This document shows positions 44,001-54,640 of a stretch of 64,000 bases of DNA, in pieces. Both the position numbers and the translations under genes were made by a program. The stretch covers positions 68,772,993 to 68,836,992 of the forward strand of contig NC_069132.1 in NCBI RefSeq assembly GCF_026914265.1, given 5' to 3'. The notes beneath the pieces were generated by a model. That model did no database searches. It was not told the origin of the DNA and saw nothing but the letters and a program-made list of their open reading frames with translations. This stretch comes from Mya arenaria (Eukaryota > Mollusca > Bivalvia > Myida > Myidae). Numbering within the stretch: the stretch's first letter is position 1; each line of letters opens with the position of its first letter.

Positions 44001-47000
44001 GTTTAGATGAGGTTTTGGAGCTTGATATGCAAGATGGCGGTGAAACCATGACGAAATAGGATTTTTGTAACCTGTTTTCGCCTAGTAAGTGGTACAAAGT
44101 ATATATTTCAAAAATATCATGACACGCATTCGGCTCTACAATTACTATGCCTCACTCGGCTTTCTATGCCCCAGAAGGTTGGCATATTAAAATCACACCG
44201 TCCTTCCGTCCGTCCGTGTGTCCGGCTCAATAACTTGCCACATGTGTTCCACATACCAAGAAGACGTGTCGCGTGCAAGACCCGTGCCCCTACCTCAAAG
44301 GTCAAGGTCACACTTAGTGTTTATTCACAATGGAGTGCTGCATATAGGACATAGAGTATAGGTTGTCGTGTCCGGGCTGTAACTTTCCCTTGTATGGACA
44401 GATTTTAAAATAACTTGCCACATGTGTTCCACATACCAAGATAACGTGTCGCGTGCAAGACCCATGTCCCTACCTCAAAGGTCAAGGTCACACTTAGTGT
44501 TTATTCACAATGGAGTGCTGCATATAGGACACAGAGTATAGGTTGTCGTGTCCGGGCTGTAACTTTCCCTTGTATGGACAGATTTTAAAATAACTTGCCA
44601 CATGTGTTCCACATACCAAGACGACGTGTCGCGTGCAAGACCCGTGCCCCTACCTCTAAGGTCAAGGTCACACTTAGTGTTTATTCACAATGGAGTGCTG
44701 CATATAGGACATAGAGTATAGGTTGTCGTGTCCGGGCTGTTACTTTCCCATGTATAGACAGATTTTAAAATAACTTGCCACATGTGTTCCACATACCAAG
44801 ATAACGTGTCGCGTGCAAGACCCATGTCCCTACCTCAAAGGTCAAGGTCACACTTAGTCTTTATTCACAATGGAGTGCTGCATATAGGACATAGAGTATA
44901 GGTTGTCGTGTCCGGGCTGTAACTTTCCCTTGTATGGACAGATTTTAAAATAACTTGCCACATGTGTTCCACATACCAAGACGACGTGTCGCGTGCAAGA
45001 CCCGTGCCCCTACCTCAAAGGTCAAGGTCACACTTTGTGTTTATTCACAATGGAGTGCTGCATATAGGACACAGAGTATAGGTTGTCGTGTCCGGGCTGT
45101 AACTTTCCCTTGTATGGACAGATTTTAAAATAACTTGCCACATGTGTTCCACATACCAAGACGACGTGTCGCGTGCAAGACCCGTGCCCCTACCTCTAAG
45201 GTCAAGGTCACACTTAGTGTTTATTCACAATGGAGTGCTGCATATAGGACATAGAGTATAGGTTGTCGTGTCCGGGCTGTTACTTTCCCATGTATAGACA
45301 GATTTTAAAATAACTTGCCACATGTGTTCCACATACCAAGATAACGTGTCGCGTGCAAGACCCATGTCCCTACCTCAAAGGTCAAGGTCACACTTAGTCT
45401 TTATTCACAATGGAGTGCTGCATATAGGACATAGAGTATAGGTTGTCGTGTCCGGGCTGTAACTTTCCCTTGTATGGACAGATTTTAAAATAACTTGCCA
45501 CATGTGTTCCACATACCAAGACGACGTGTCGTGTGCAAGACCCGTGCCCCTACCTCAAAGGTCAAGGTCACACTTTGTGTTTATTCACAATGGAGTGCTG
45601 CATATAGGACATAGAGTATAGGTTGTCGTGTCCGGGCTGTAACTTTCCCTTGTATGGACAGATTTTAAAATAACTTGCCACATGTGTTCCACATACCAAG
45701 ACAACGTGTCGCATGACAGACCCGTGTCCCTATCTCAAAGGTCAAGGTCACACTTTGGTGTTTATTCACAATGGAATGCTGCATATATAAGGACATAGCA
45801 GTGTCGGTTGTCAACTATGGGTGGTATTTTTTATGTTTAGAGGCAATTTAAAATAACTTGCCATATGTATTTGACATGTAAAGGCAAGATCGACTTTTCA
45901 TGTACTGACCTTGTTCATAGGTCAATATCACAATCGGGGGCATTCGTCACATACTGTGACAGCTCTTGTTATTTCATGCGTTTAGGTTACGCAATAAAAA
46001 AGTTATTGAAGGAAAACCTTCGGCCAGTCTTTTGTTTACAAATGTGGGAGGCGAGAATTTGATACTTTTTATGACGTTTAAGTTCCAAAAACACATATTT
46101 TTGCAATTTGGTTTCTGCTTTAACATTATTTAAATGTGGTATTTTAATTTCCTGACAATTCCTTTGCTGTACAAGAGCCTTCATGGTAAGTGAGGCAAAG
46201 TAATTGTACAGCCAAATGCGCGTCATGATATTTTTGAAATATATACTTTATACCACTTACCAGGCGAAAACAGGTTCCAAAAATCCTATTTCGTCATGGT
46301 TTCGCCGCCATCTTGCATATCAAGCTCCAAAACCTCACTTAAACCCTTGCAGATTCGGAATACGTGTACCCCCCTGACAACCAAAGTTCATTTTATTTAT
46401 AGAAGACTGAGACATACTAAAATTGAATAATTATTAAAAAAGAGTTTTTTGTGAATTATTATTTTCAGGTGACTCCAATTGGATGCAGTATCCAGATGGC
46501 GATCAGCTGTTAAGTTTTGAGAAGTTAGACCGAGCCTCACCTGATCTTTGGCCAGAAAAAAGTAAGTCTGAAATAAATATAAAATTAAAATGTAGGTAAA
46601 TGTATGTGTCTGACTTTCTATAGTCTATTGTTGTAGCTAAGACATTGGCTCTTCTAATTCCATCTGTGTCTGTCAATAACATATTTTAATTTTAAGCTCA
46701 TCTGAGCACAAAGTGAGTAATGATGATTGTCCATTGTCTGTGGTCAACATTTTCCTTTAAATAACTTCTCCTAAAACACTGGGGGTAATTTCAACCAAAC
46801 TTCACAGGAATGTTCATTTGGTGGTACTCTTTCAAATTCCTTCAATAAAATTGGTTCCATGCAGAACTCTGATTGCCATGGCACCTGAAAAGGACAAAAT
46901 TTGAAAAACTTCTTCTCAGAAACTGCTGGCCTGATTTTGAAACAAGTTCACAGAAATGATCCTTAGGGGACCCTCTATTAAATAAAGTTCTTCACCTTGT

Positions 47001-50000
47001 GTTGATTCGTCTAAAGGCTTAGACACCAGTGGGTGGGGCTACTTTTTACTGTATATCTGTATGGAAAACTTTGAAAATCTTCTGGCCTAATTTTAAAATA
47101 ATCTACAGAAATGTTCCTAAGGAACGGACATTCACATATAAAATAATGCTTTCACTGTATTAAAGCATGCAACTTATCTGTTTTAAGTTAAAAACATTGG
47201 GTCCAGAAATTTCCCTTATTTCCATGCTAGGTACCCCACATTATGAACTTAATGTGCATCCGTGGGTCCCCCAAGTTAACATTAATGTAGAGCAATTAGG
47301 ACTCCATATTTATAATGAGAGAGCCCAAACTTATCAAGGAGGGTCACAGGAACCTTAGCTGAAAAATCCTTGGGAAAACCCTTTATGTTCTAATTTAGTG
47401 TTATATGTATATACATTGTACAATGTTATGTTTTTAATACTTCATTACAGTTCCTGGTGTGTCAGAGTTTGCTGCTGAAAGAATGGTGATTATAATTTTG
47501 TTCTCATTAGATGTTTTTGGGCTGTTTAAACTCACAATCCACCTGTTCATTATATGGATTTCTCTCGATCACTGATTGAAATTAACTTATAAATCTGAAT
47601 ATGATTTTGTTATAACCAGAATGACACTAGTCTTCAAAAAGAAAATTTTCAATATTTTTAGCTATAATTGTATGTTTTTGTGACTATTCAAAGTATTAAT
47701 GTGTGTATCTTGTTAACAATGGGATCGTCAGTTGGAGCATGACGGAAACCCGCCCAAATGGATGGCCGACTTGGAAAACGAGGACATCAATCTTCTTCAA
47801 GGTATCAATCCAAGTTTTCATTTCTGTCATTAGTGTATGTGTGTATGCAATCTAACATTGTGAAGCAAGAATTGAGGTTCTGATTTTTATGATATTTGAT
47901 TTCAGCTCACCTGACCACTAAATGCTCAGGGTAAGCTTTTCCCGTAGTCCAACATCAGTTTTTGGTCCATCATCTGTCTGCCCTCCTTCTGTCAACAGTT
48001 TCTTCAAACAGCATATCCTCCTTAACCTCATGGCCAATTTAGAAGAAACTTAACTGTTATGTTCCTTGGATGGTGCCCTTTCAAAGTTGTTCAAAGAAAT
48101 GAATTCCATGCAGAACTATGGTAACCGAAAGGAAACAATCTTGATAATAAAGCCTAGAGCTTTGATAGTTGGTGTGTTACATTGTCTAGTGGTCCTCCAC
48201 CAAGTGTGTTCAAATCATGCTCCGTGGGTCAAAACTGGCCCCATCCTGGGGTTCACAAGCTTTTTAGAAAGGGAAATCTTTGAAAAAATCTTCTTGTCTG
48301 ATCCCACTAGGCCAAGATCTTTTAAATTTTTATGTACAGTCAAACCTGTATTAAGTGGCCACCCTTGGGAAATGATCAAAGTGGCTGCTTAAGACAGGTG
48401 GCCACTTAATCCAGGTTTGACATTTCGGCCTTTAGCTTTATTCAGAGATGGAGTATGTATCTTAACCACCACCTCACACCACAATCAGTAACATCTGTAT
48501 CAATATTATTGAAGAAGGCTGAATACAAATACATTTGTATAGATAAAATAAATTTATTTCAAATTTATAAATAAAATACAATAGATAAATGTTGATACAA
48601 GGCATAAACAAAACACACCACATATCAGTCTACACATTTCACGCTTACGCTTAAGTAAGAAATTGATTCGAGTCCTTCCACAGTTAAATTCCTTGGCAAC
48701 ACTTCTTGCACTACGGCCGTTTTCTAATAACTTTATAAACTCGACACGTTCTTTCAGAGTCAAACACTTTCGATTAGTCTTAGTTTCAGCCATAATCAAA
48801 GGTAAAAACATATCAAGAACAATGCATTGTAAATATCCGTTCGTAGAAATATAAATCCGTGCACTTTGAAAAATAATATTAAAGTGCATAAAAATTGTAC
48901 CTCGTTTAACGCCTTCGAATGACAATGCAAACTGTGAACTCATAAAAACCGGTGTTTTTGTCGGTATTTAATAATTGTCTTCGTAATTATTTAATTATCT
49001 TATTAATTGTGTCATTAATTGTGTCAATTCTGATCAAAACATTCGCCGACGTGTAATAAACATGATTTCTCGATGAGTAAACACGCATGGCAATCGTGTG
49101 ATGCAATATTCATTTTCATTGGATGACGGAGATTCCCGAGGCCGTCGTTCTTTTCCGTAAACTTTTATACGCAATTAAAGCTGTGTATTGGAAAAATTTA
49201 TAAGCGGAAGTGTTAGTGACAAGGGATTAGTGGCCGCTAATTAGTGTTTATATGGCTTCACGGGGACAAAAATTAGTGGCCGTGGCCGCGTTAGACAGTT
49301 GGCCGCTTAATGCACTTACATTATATAGTAAAAACGTACGGGGGGAATTTGGAGTGGCCCGTTAAGGCAGGTGGCCATTTAAAGGAGGTGACCGTTCAAC
49401 CAGGTTTGACTGTAGCGTCATACAGTAGTTCTATATGAAGTTTGTTCAAATTGTACCCCTGGGGTAAAAACTAGCCATGCCCGAGGAGGGTCACAAGTTT
49501 TATATAGATTTATATAAGAACAACTTTGAAAGACTTCTTGTCTGAAACTGCTGGGCCCAGATGCTTGATATTTTGTATGTAGCATCATACGTTGCTCCTC
49601 CACCAAGTTTGTTCAAATCATGTCCCTAGGAACAAAATTGGTCATGCCCTGGGTTCACAAAATTCCTATCGACTTAAATAAGATAAACATTGAAACACAT
49701 CTTGTCTGAAATAGTTAGGCCCAGACCCATACATGTGATAACGTCCCGTCGATTATCTTAATTTTACCAATGTAAGTCAGCTATTTTGCCTGTCCGGGAC
49801 ACTGGTCGTAAAACACAGGACATGTTGACACTAATCCGTTAATTGGTACGTGTGTCGTCGAGGTCATCGTCAATCACCCGATAATTGATCTATCGGCCTA
49901 TTGTTGTGCTAAACGAGTGGGGGAGGGTTCTTGTATACAAATTCATTGTTTTCATATGGATTTGTTTGGTCTTATGAATGATAGCTTTTAATTGATGAAT

Positions 50001-52264
50001 TGATATTTTTCACACATTTTACCAACAAATGAGCATGAAGGTAAGTTCAAAGAAAGTGACAAAATGAGTAAAAAAAACAAAATTAAAACACTGAAAACAT
50101 CCCATATTCCTTTCAAATTTCAAAGTCGATACGTCGTTATACTTTTAACAACTTATGCGTCCATAAGGAATTTTAGTGTTTTGACTTTTTTTCCGAACTA
50201 TCGTGTGTATTTTTACGCCGAAATAAAACTGACGATATGGGGTTTACAGGTGGTTATATAGAGTGCTTTAATCACGTGACCATGGTAAGTCACGTGATCG
50301 CTTTATACACCCGATTGTTGACACGTCTCTATCAAAATTATATGCATCTCCAAACGGAAAAAAGCTCATCTACTGGAAAATCTTCTTTATCGTCTGAAAA
50401 ATATTGTGTGTCATAAATTGCAAACGTTTTAAATGTGATGAAAAAATAAATATTTTGTAACGCATGTTCTCAAAAGCGCGGGAAAACAGGTGCCCGTATA
50501 GTTGTTTATTTCCTGTTTTGATGAAACCGAAAGTAGACTGCATATCCTCCTGGTTAGCACTTCATTTAAAGCCTGGGAAAATATCTGGTGTTTTTATTTT
50601 TTCAAGAAAATGCAGAAAAAAAACAACCATGTGAAGTAAAAAATACGTCTTGGCAGTCAAAATAGGTACATTTTCCCGACGTTAAAAACGACTAAAATAG
50701 CCCCAGATATGCTATAGAATGCACCACAGACGTTCCCCATTTAAAAAAAATTCCGGACCCCCCTAGTGTGCGTTGACATTACGATGGGTGTCCCGGAATC
50801 GACCCAAGAAATTATCACATGTATGCCCAGACCCTTGATAGTTTGTATGTAGCAGCATAAAGTAGTCCTCTATCAAGTTTGTACAAATGCCCATGGGGTC
50901 AAAACTGGCCTCGTCCTGAGGTTCACAATTTCCTAAGACTAAAAAGTGGAAATTTTTGAAAATCTGCTTGTCTGAAACTCCTAGGCCCAGACCATTTATA
51001 TTTTACATGTAGCATCTACTAATTCATAGTAGAATGGTGAAATTAAATGGTTTCATATACCAGGTAGTTTTTTACAGAGGTGTGAATATTTTCAGAGTTT
51101 GGAAGTTTGACAACGTCCCAGCTTATGGAGAAAGTAAAAGGCTTACAAAACCTGGCTTATCAGCTTGGCTTGGATGAAGGTATAACAAACACACATTCAA
51201 AATTTATTTTGTCATGGAAACAGTATTTACTATAGACCTGATAAAACATAAATACAGGCAAATAGGCAATCAATTTGTCATAAGTATTGTATTAGGTGAT
51301 GCTACCACAGGGGTACATATCTGAATGTCAAAGTTTTTTTGACAAGCAATAGCTGCAATACACTTCAAGCATTACAATATCTGTAAGATAAAAAACAATG
51401 CCGCCATGTCCTCCAACCATCAACACAATTTTTTAAAACATAAACTGTCATTAATTTTTGACAGAATAAAGCTCCATAACACCAGCAATATATGAGTGGT
51501 ATTTACAAGAAATTGCGCTATTTGCATGAAAACGATCTTGACATAAGTAAATTTGAAAATAAAATCCCTACCTACCCTACCTTGTAATTAAAGGGATGTT
51601 CCCCTAAACAAAAAAATATTTGTTTTAGGCCCGGCATAAAATTATTCAAACTCTTTTATTGTTTTAATCTTTTTAAAACCGCATGCTCTTATAAAAGATA
51701 TTGATAAAAAACATTGGTGTATATTCTATGGAAAAAAAAATAATATAAAGCCAAAAATGGATTTGAGTACAATTCCTTGTTTAAAAGCAATTACTCAAGT
51801 GCATTTTCTGTGCTTGTATTATTATTTTTTGGAATACTGACAAAAGGTTTGTACTAATAAAATGAGAAAATGGAATATTGAAAGAGTTATATCATACCAA
51901 ATTTTAAATCATGCTTGGGTTATATGTGGTAGGATGAGCTGAGATTGTGCCTTTTTGAGATGAGATATTGAGGCGAAACATAATTTTGGACTCAGAAAAA
52001 GATATGTATACTTGTCAAATGTACATACCAACTAAAGTTGATACAACAACACTAAGTCATTGATAGCAGTATTGGTAGAAACCACTAGATGTATAAGACT
52101 TATCTTCAACACTTTTTGTTCTGTCTGAAAGAATTTGGCAAAAAATTATCAAGACCCATAAAAGCCAGAATGATTGTAGTCGAATTATTATGTTGTTGAC
52201 TTTTTCAGCCCGAGAAATGACCCGAGGAAAGTATCTGAACGTCTTAGAGAAGCAAAACAAGTGA
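41011..52264 (+). CDS. LIN52: LIN52, MuvB/DREAM complex subunit (six exons)
   Basis: Joining 41011-41047, 46469-46561, 47451-47485, 47732-47801, 51096-51179 and 52209-52264 gives 124 residues in phase through GT-AG introns; human LIN52 has 116. Conserved blocks, compared from memory, are LLSFEKLDRASPDLWPE, PGVSEFAA, PPKWMADLENEDINLLQEFG and MEKVKGLQNLAYQLGLDE, then REMTRGKYLNVLEK. The LxSxExL motif (L26, S28, E30, L32) is the known pocket-protein docking site, and S36 in RASP corresponds to human Ser28, phosphorylated by DYRK1A to assemble DREAM. LIN52 acts in the nucleus with LIN9, LIN37, LIN54 and RBBP4 to repress or activate cell-cycle genes. The N-terminal MAESSKRKKANT is lineage-specific. 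Introns are swollen by mobile DNA. AATAAA at 54494 may mark the 3' end (inference). Confidence 0.97.
41967..43621 (+). mobile_element. Tandem-core element, copy E4 (179-bp core, about 9 units)
   Basis: Units begin at 42065, 42244 and 42423 with 'aggttaatatctcagcaact' at 179-bp spacing and continue, decaying, to about 43500. The left unique part has 'agctggactattcgaagagt', and the right end is 'ctctgtgacagctcttgtt', shared with E2, E3 and E5. It lies in LIN52 intron 1. Identity falls towards the right end. Confidence 0.85.
43762..43836 (-). mobile_element. tRNA-Arg-like SINE head or tRNA pseudogene
   Basis: On the minus strand, 'aatgagtggtagaatgtttg' (A box), an anticodon stem closing a loop TTTCGGT (anticodon position TCG) and the B box GGTTCAAATCC with a perfect T stem are seen. 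The acceptor stem has at least two mismatches, so a functional tRNA is doubtful. Downstream 'tcaaaccgaaagacgttaaa' could be a SINE body. Confidence 0.5.
43974..46371. mobile_element. Element with 182-bp inverted terminal repeats, split by E5
   Basis: Arms 43974-44155 and 46190-46371 are inverted copies, about 94% identical (about 11 differences in 182). Without the E5 insertion the element would be about 590 bp. It has no coding capacity. Both arms contain CAAGATGGCGG, a strong YY1-type motif. The flanks hold a similar 'acaacca' phrase on both sides but no convincing target duplication. Confidence 0.85.
44163..45970 (+). mobile_element. Tandem-core element, copy E5 (180-bp core, 9 units)
   Basis: It starts 'ctatgccccagaaggttggc', has a short (GTCC)n-like microsatellite, then units at 44231, 44411, 44591, 44771, 44951, 45131, 45311, 45491 and 45671 spaced exactly 180 bp, and ends 'actgtgacagctcttgtt'. 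Units at 44591-45130 and 45131-45670 repeat as a nearly identical 540-bp block. Each unit carries 'aaggtcaaggtcacactt'. Confidence 0.92.
46469..46561 (+). CDS. LIN52: LIN52 exon 2: pocket-protein docking motif
   Basis: It encodes DSNWMQYPDGDQLLSFEKLD then RASPDLWPEK, with acceptor TTTTCAG and donor GTAAGT. It contains the LxSxExL motif and the RASP phosphosite. Confidence 0.97.
46694..47380 (+). repeat. Dispersed degenerate repeat, 'agctcatctgagcacaaagt' type
   Basis: It starts 'agctcatctgagcacaaagt' and carries ~170-bp diverged units with 'ctgattttgaaac', 'cagaaatgttcct' and 'ggtcacaggaacctt'. The relative is at 47903. Confidence 0.6.
47451..47485 (+). CDS. LIN52: LIN52 exon 3
   Basis: It completes Ile and encodes PGVSEFAAERM, matching the family's LPGVAEFAAS. 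The donor is GTGATT. Confidence 0.93.
47732..47801 (+). CDS. LIN52: LIN52 exon 4
   Basis: It encodes LEHDGNPPKWMADLENEDIN then LLQ and one base of Glu, matching PPKWMAEIERDDIDMLKE. Confidence 0.96.
48337..49412 (-). mobile_element. Tigger/pogo-like element, internally deleted, TA target duplication
   Basis: The ends 'cagtcaaacctgtattaagt' and (reversed) 'cagtcaaacctggttgaacg' are inverted repeats, and TA flanks at 48335-48336 and 49413-49414. Paralogous units of the host repeat read 'ttgtatgtagcatcata' without the insert, confirming TA duplication. Only the N-terminal part of a transposase remains (next entry). A related fragment lies at 3620-3735. Confidence 0.92.
48554..48793 (-). pseudogene. 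Pogo-class transposase N-terminal HTH fragment
   Basis: From the ATG at 48793 the frame reads MAETKTNRKCLTLKERVEFI KLLENGRSARSVAKEFNCGR TRINFLLKRKRE. This fits the CENP-B/Psq-type helix-turn-helix that starts pogo and Tigger transposases (known pattern K-R-x-LTLKxKxxII...G.S...A..F.v..sTI). After about 52 residues the frame runs into unrelated sequence and stops. The DDE catalytic domain is absent, so it cannot transpose by itself. Confidence 0.85.
49729..50824. mobile_element. MULE-like element: 13-bp inverted ends, 10-bp target duplication
   Basis: It begins 'atacatgtgataa' and ends 'ttatcacatgtat', perfect inverted repeats. The 10 bases GCCCAGACCC precede (49719-49728) and follow (50825-50834) it. 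The host repeat elsewhere has this phrase only once ('ggcccagaccc'). A 9-10-bp duplication is typical of the Mutator superfamily. No transposase is seen in the 1,096 bp. A palindromic 'cacgtgaccatggtaagtca' then 'cgtg' lies near 50273-50298. Confidence 0.8.
51096..51179 (+). CDS. LIN52: LIN52 exon 5
   Basis: It encodes FGSLTTSQLMEKVKGLQNLA then YQLGLDE, the best conserved block (helical segment that packs with LIN9 in the known MuvB core). Confidence 0.97.
52209..52264 (+). CDS. LIN52: LIN52 exon 6 with stop
   Basis: It completes Ala and encodes REMTRGKYLNVLEKQNK then TGA, matching SREMTRGKFLNILEKPKK. The acceptor is TTTTTTCAG. Confidence 0.96.
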
Positions 52265-52924
52265 ACAGGCGTCTTCGCTGACGTACAATATTATAAAATG
52301 CCCAAGTGCCATACTTGGTTCAGCCCAAGTGCGATACTTGATTCACTGAATTGGAACTGCTGGACAGTTGAGATGGCGTGTGATTATTCACCTGTGACTG
52401 CAGACGATAATTATGTTTGATAACATTGCCATGTAATAGTTGAATAAGGAATTTGACAGTATTTGTAATATGTTATCACGAAACACTATTTTTTTATCGA
52501 ATGAACCATTCTTATAAGCTTTTCAATTTTTCAAAGAAAAGAGTTTTGTGAAAGCCTTAGCGTTGTTGTTGTCATGCAAAAACTTGAACTTGGCCATAAC
52601 TTGAAACCATTCAAATATAACTTGGTACACATGTCGCCACAGACAAAACACACATGAACATGTATGTTAAGTTATAACTATGGCTTTAATAATTTATGAG
52701 TAATGGCCCTTTTCTACTGAAAATCAACTAACAGGTAATGGCATTTGCTATGGGTCGCCTTTGTTTTGCCATGTTCTGAATTATTAACTTTTTTAAAAGG
52801 ATCAATTTCTTTTCCTATCCGGGCGCAAAATGAACTAACATTCACACCTTACTGTTAATCTAATGTTCGAATGAATTGTTTGATTTGAATATGAAATATT
52901 TGACTATTCCTTGTGTTTTGATAT

Positions 52925-53190
52925 ATTGGTCAAAGTTCAAACCACTGGTTTGATGAAGAATGTAAAAATGCAAAAATGTTATATAAAAATGCTTTGTTTC
53001 ATCGCATTTAAATGTTGGTTGAACTGAATTGTGTAGACTTAAATCTATATATAAGATTACTGTAAAGAAGGAGGTAATGCAATTTGAATAGAAGTGTTGT
53101 AGAAAGTTCGAAAATTTAAAATCAAAGAAACCGCGTGATTTTTGGTGGGATTTTAAGAGTTAAATGGTATCTCAAATACAAATAGTATTC
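52925..53190 (+). mobile_element. LINE ORF2 relic (linker before reverse transcriptase)
   Basis: The + strand reads NHWFDEECKNAKMLYKNALF, then after frame changes KPRDFWWDFKS. The PWFDxEC...A...Y..A and KPxxFWxxxK patterns are the known segment between endonuclease and reverse transcriptase in many non-LTR elements. It is short, with several stops, and dead. Confidence 0.65.
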
Positions 53191-53199
53191 CATTGTCAG

Positions 53200-54640
53200 G
53201 TAGTGATATTTAAGTTGGTTTATTATTGATAAATTGTTAGGCAGTGCTCCTCATGTTGTCATAATCAAATCATATTATACATGTACTATGTTCATATTTG
53301 TGTCTAAAAATAACCATCTTCTTTGGCCCATATCCAATTCTCCGTTTAGCTAAAATTCCCTTTAGAACTAGGTACAGTACTTCCTACTCCAGGATATTTC
53401 GTATTTCTCGGTCAAAGAGATAAAACAACCTCTTAATCATCACACCTTCCCCACCTGGAGTTTAGCCTGTCAAGCGCCATTTTCTATGCTCGGGGTTCTC
53501 CGCTAGAACCAAGAATTGACAAAATGGTAATCAGTAATGTCCATGAATTAGGAAATGGCTGTGCTCGATTCTTTTCCCCAGTGTATGTCATCTTATCGAT
53601 GACATCACCAGAGCCCCTACTTTTTGTAGATAAACCCCACAAATCCAAGGACAGTTTGTCAACCTTCCCAAAATCTTGTAACCTATTCTATTTACAATTC
53701 TTGTAAACCTCATTCCCCGGATCATCCAGACATGAACCCCATAGTTAGCGAGGTAACGGTTACATTGAAATCTATACCATAACTAATATTATACTAAATA
53801 TCCAGAGAAATAGCTTATTATTATTCTGGGCAATAAATGGCCAACCTGACTATAAATCAAATCCCCTTACCTTAAGGCTTATTCCTGGATTCTGGGGCTC
53901 AGAGATGATACTCATACTGTACGATATGTATGCTTGTTTATCTGTATAACAACATGATGCAACTATCTGAATGTTAAAGTATGACATGGAAATTAATGTC
54001 TTGACTTAAGTTGACATCTTGTTCTGGTTTAAGCGTACAATAGCCTGGAAATGTCACGCCCACACTAGACCAGGGTTGGTCGGTGGCGGAACTATATTCA
54101 ATAGAAGTTTTAAGTTGTGGTGTATTCCCTAAAGCATAGATGAAAGGGAAAAGTGTTCGGATAGAAGGAGTTTTCCACTGTATATAAATATAAACATTAG
54201 AATAATTAAGTTTTGATTAAAAAAAATTCAACATTATATTAAAGGCTATGATATTGTATAACCATTGCAGTGTTGAAAATATTTATTTTACCACTTTCAT
54301 TATGTTATTTACCTTGTTTTGAACTAAACACTATATTTACTAATATTGTATGGAAAGTGCCATTACCTTGAGAAATGTTTAAAACTCTACATTCAATGTA
54401 AGATTCATCCTAAATATGCGCTTACATGTATGTCTTTTAGTTTGATTTGTGCAAATGTATTAATATGTCACAAGAAACTGTATTGCTTATGTGAATAAAA
54501 TACTGATCTGTTCTGCATTGCCTGTAGATCTGGAGTAAATAAAATGTGTCAAGTTATGACCCTTGGGTAGGTTGACAAGCATTGTCATACTTGTGCATGT
54601 TTTTTCAACATGCATAACCTGTTGGAAATGTTCCACTACA
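53200..54640. other. LIN52 3' flank; no gene seen
   Basis: AT-rich DNA contains no coding signal. A CT-rich stretch at about 53320-53720 has a distinct composition and may be an old mobile-element remnant I cannot classify. AATAAA at 54494-54499 and 54539 could serve as late LIN52 polyadenylation signals (inference). Confidence 0.3.

Larger units (their letters stand above)
47903..51010 (+). repeat. Degenerate ~170-bp repeat element, split by two DNA transposons
   Basis: It starts 'agctcacctgaccac'. Units share 'cttgtctgaaa', 'ggcccagaccc', 'ttgtatgtagcatcata' and 'aagtttgttcaaatcatg'. The sequence is interrupted at 48337-49412 (pogo-like) and 49729-50824 (MULE-like). Uninterrupted units give natural empty sites for both insertions. 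Confidence 0.75.

Noticed and set aside
53320-53720. Possible long terminal repeat of a retroelement
   Set aside because: Composition is distinctive, but no paired repeat, primer site or coding region is visible.
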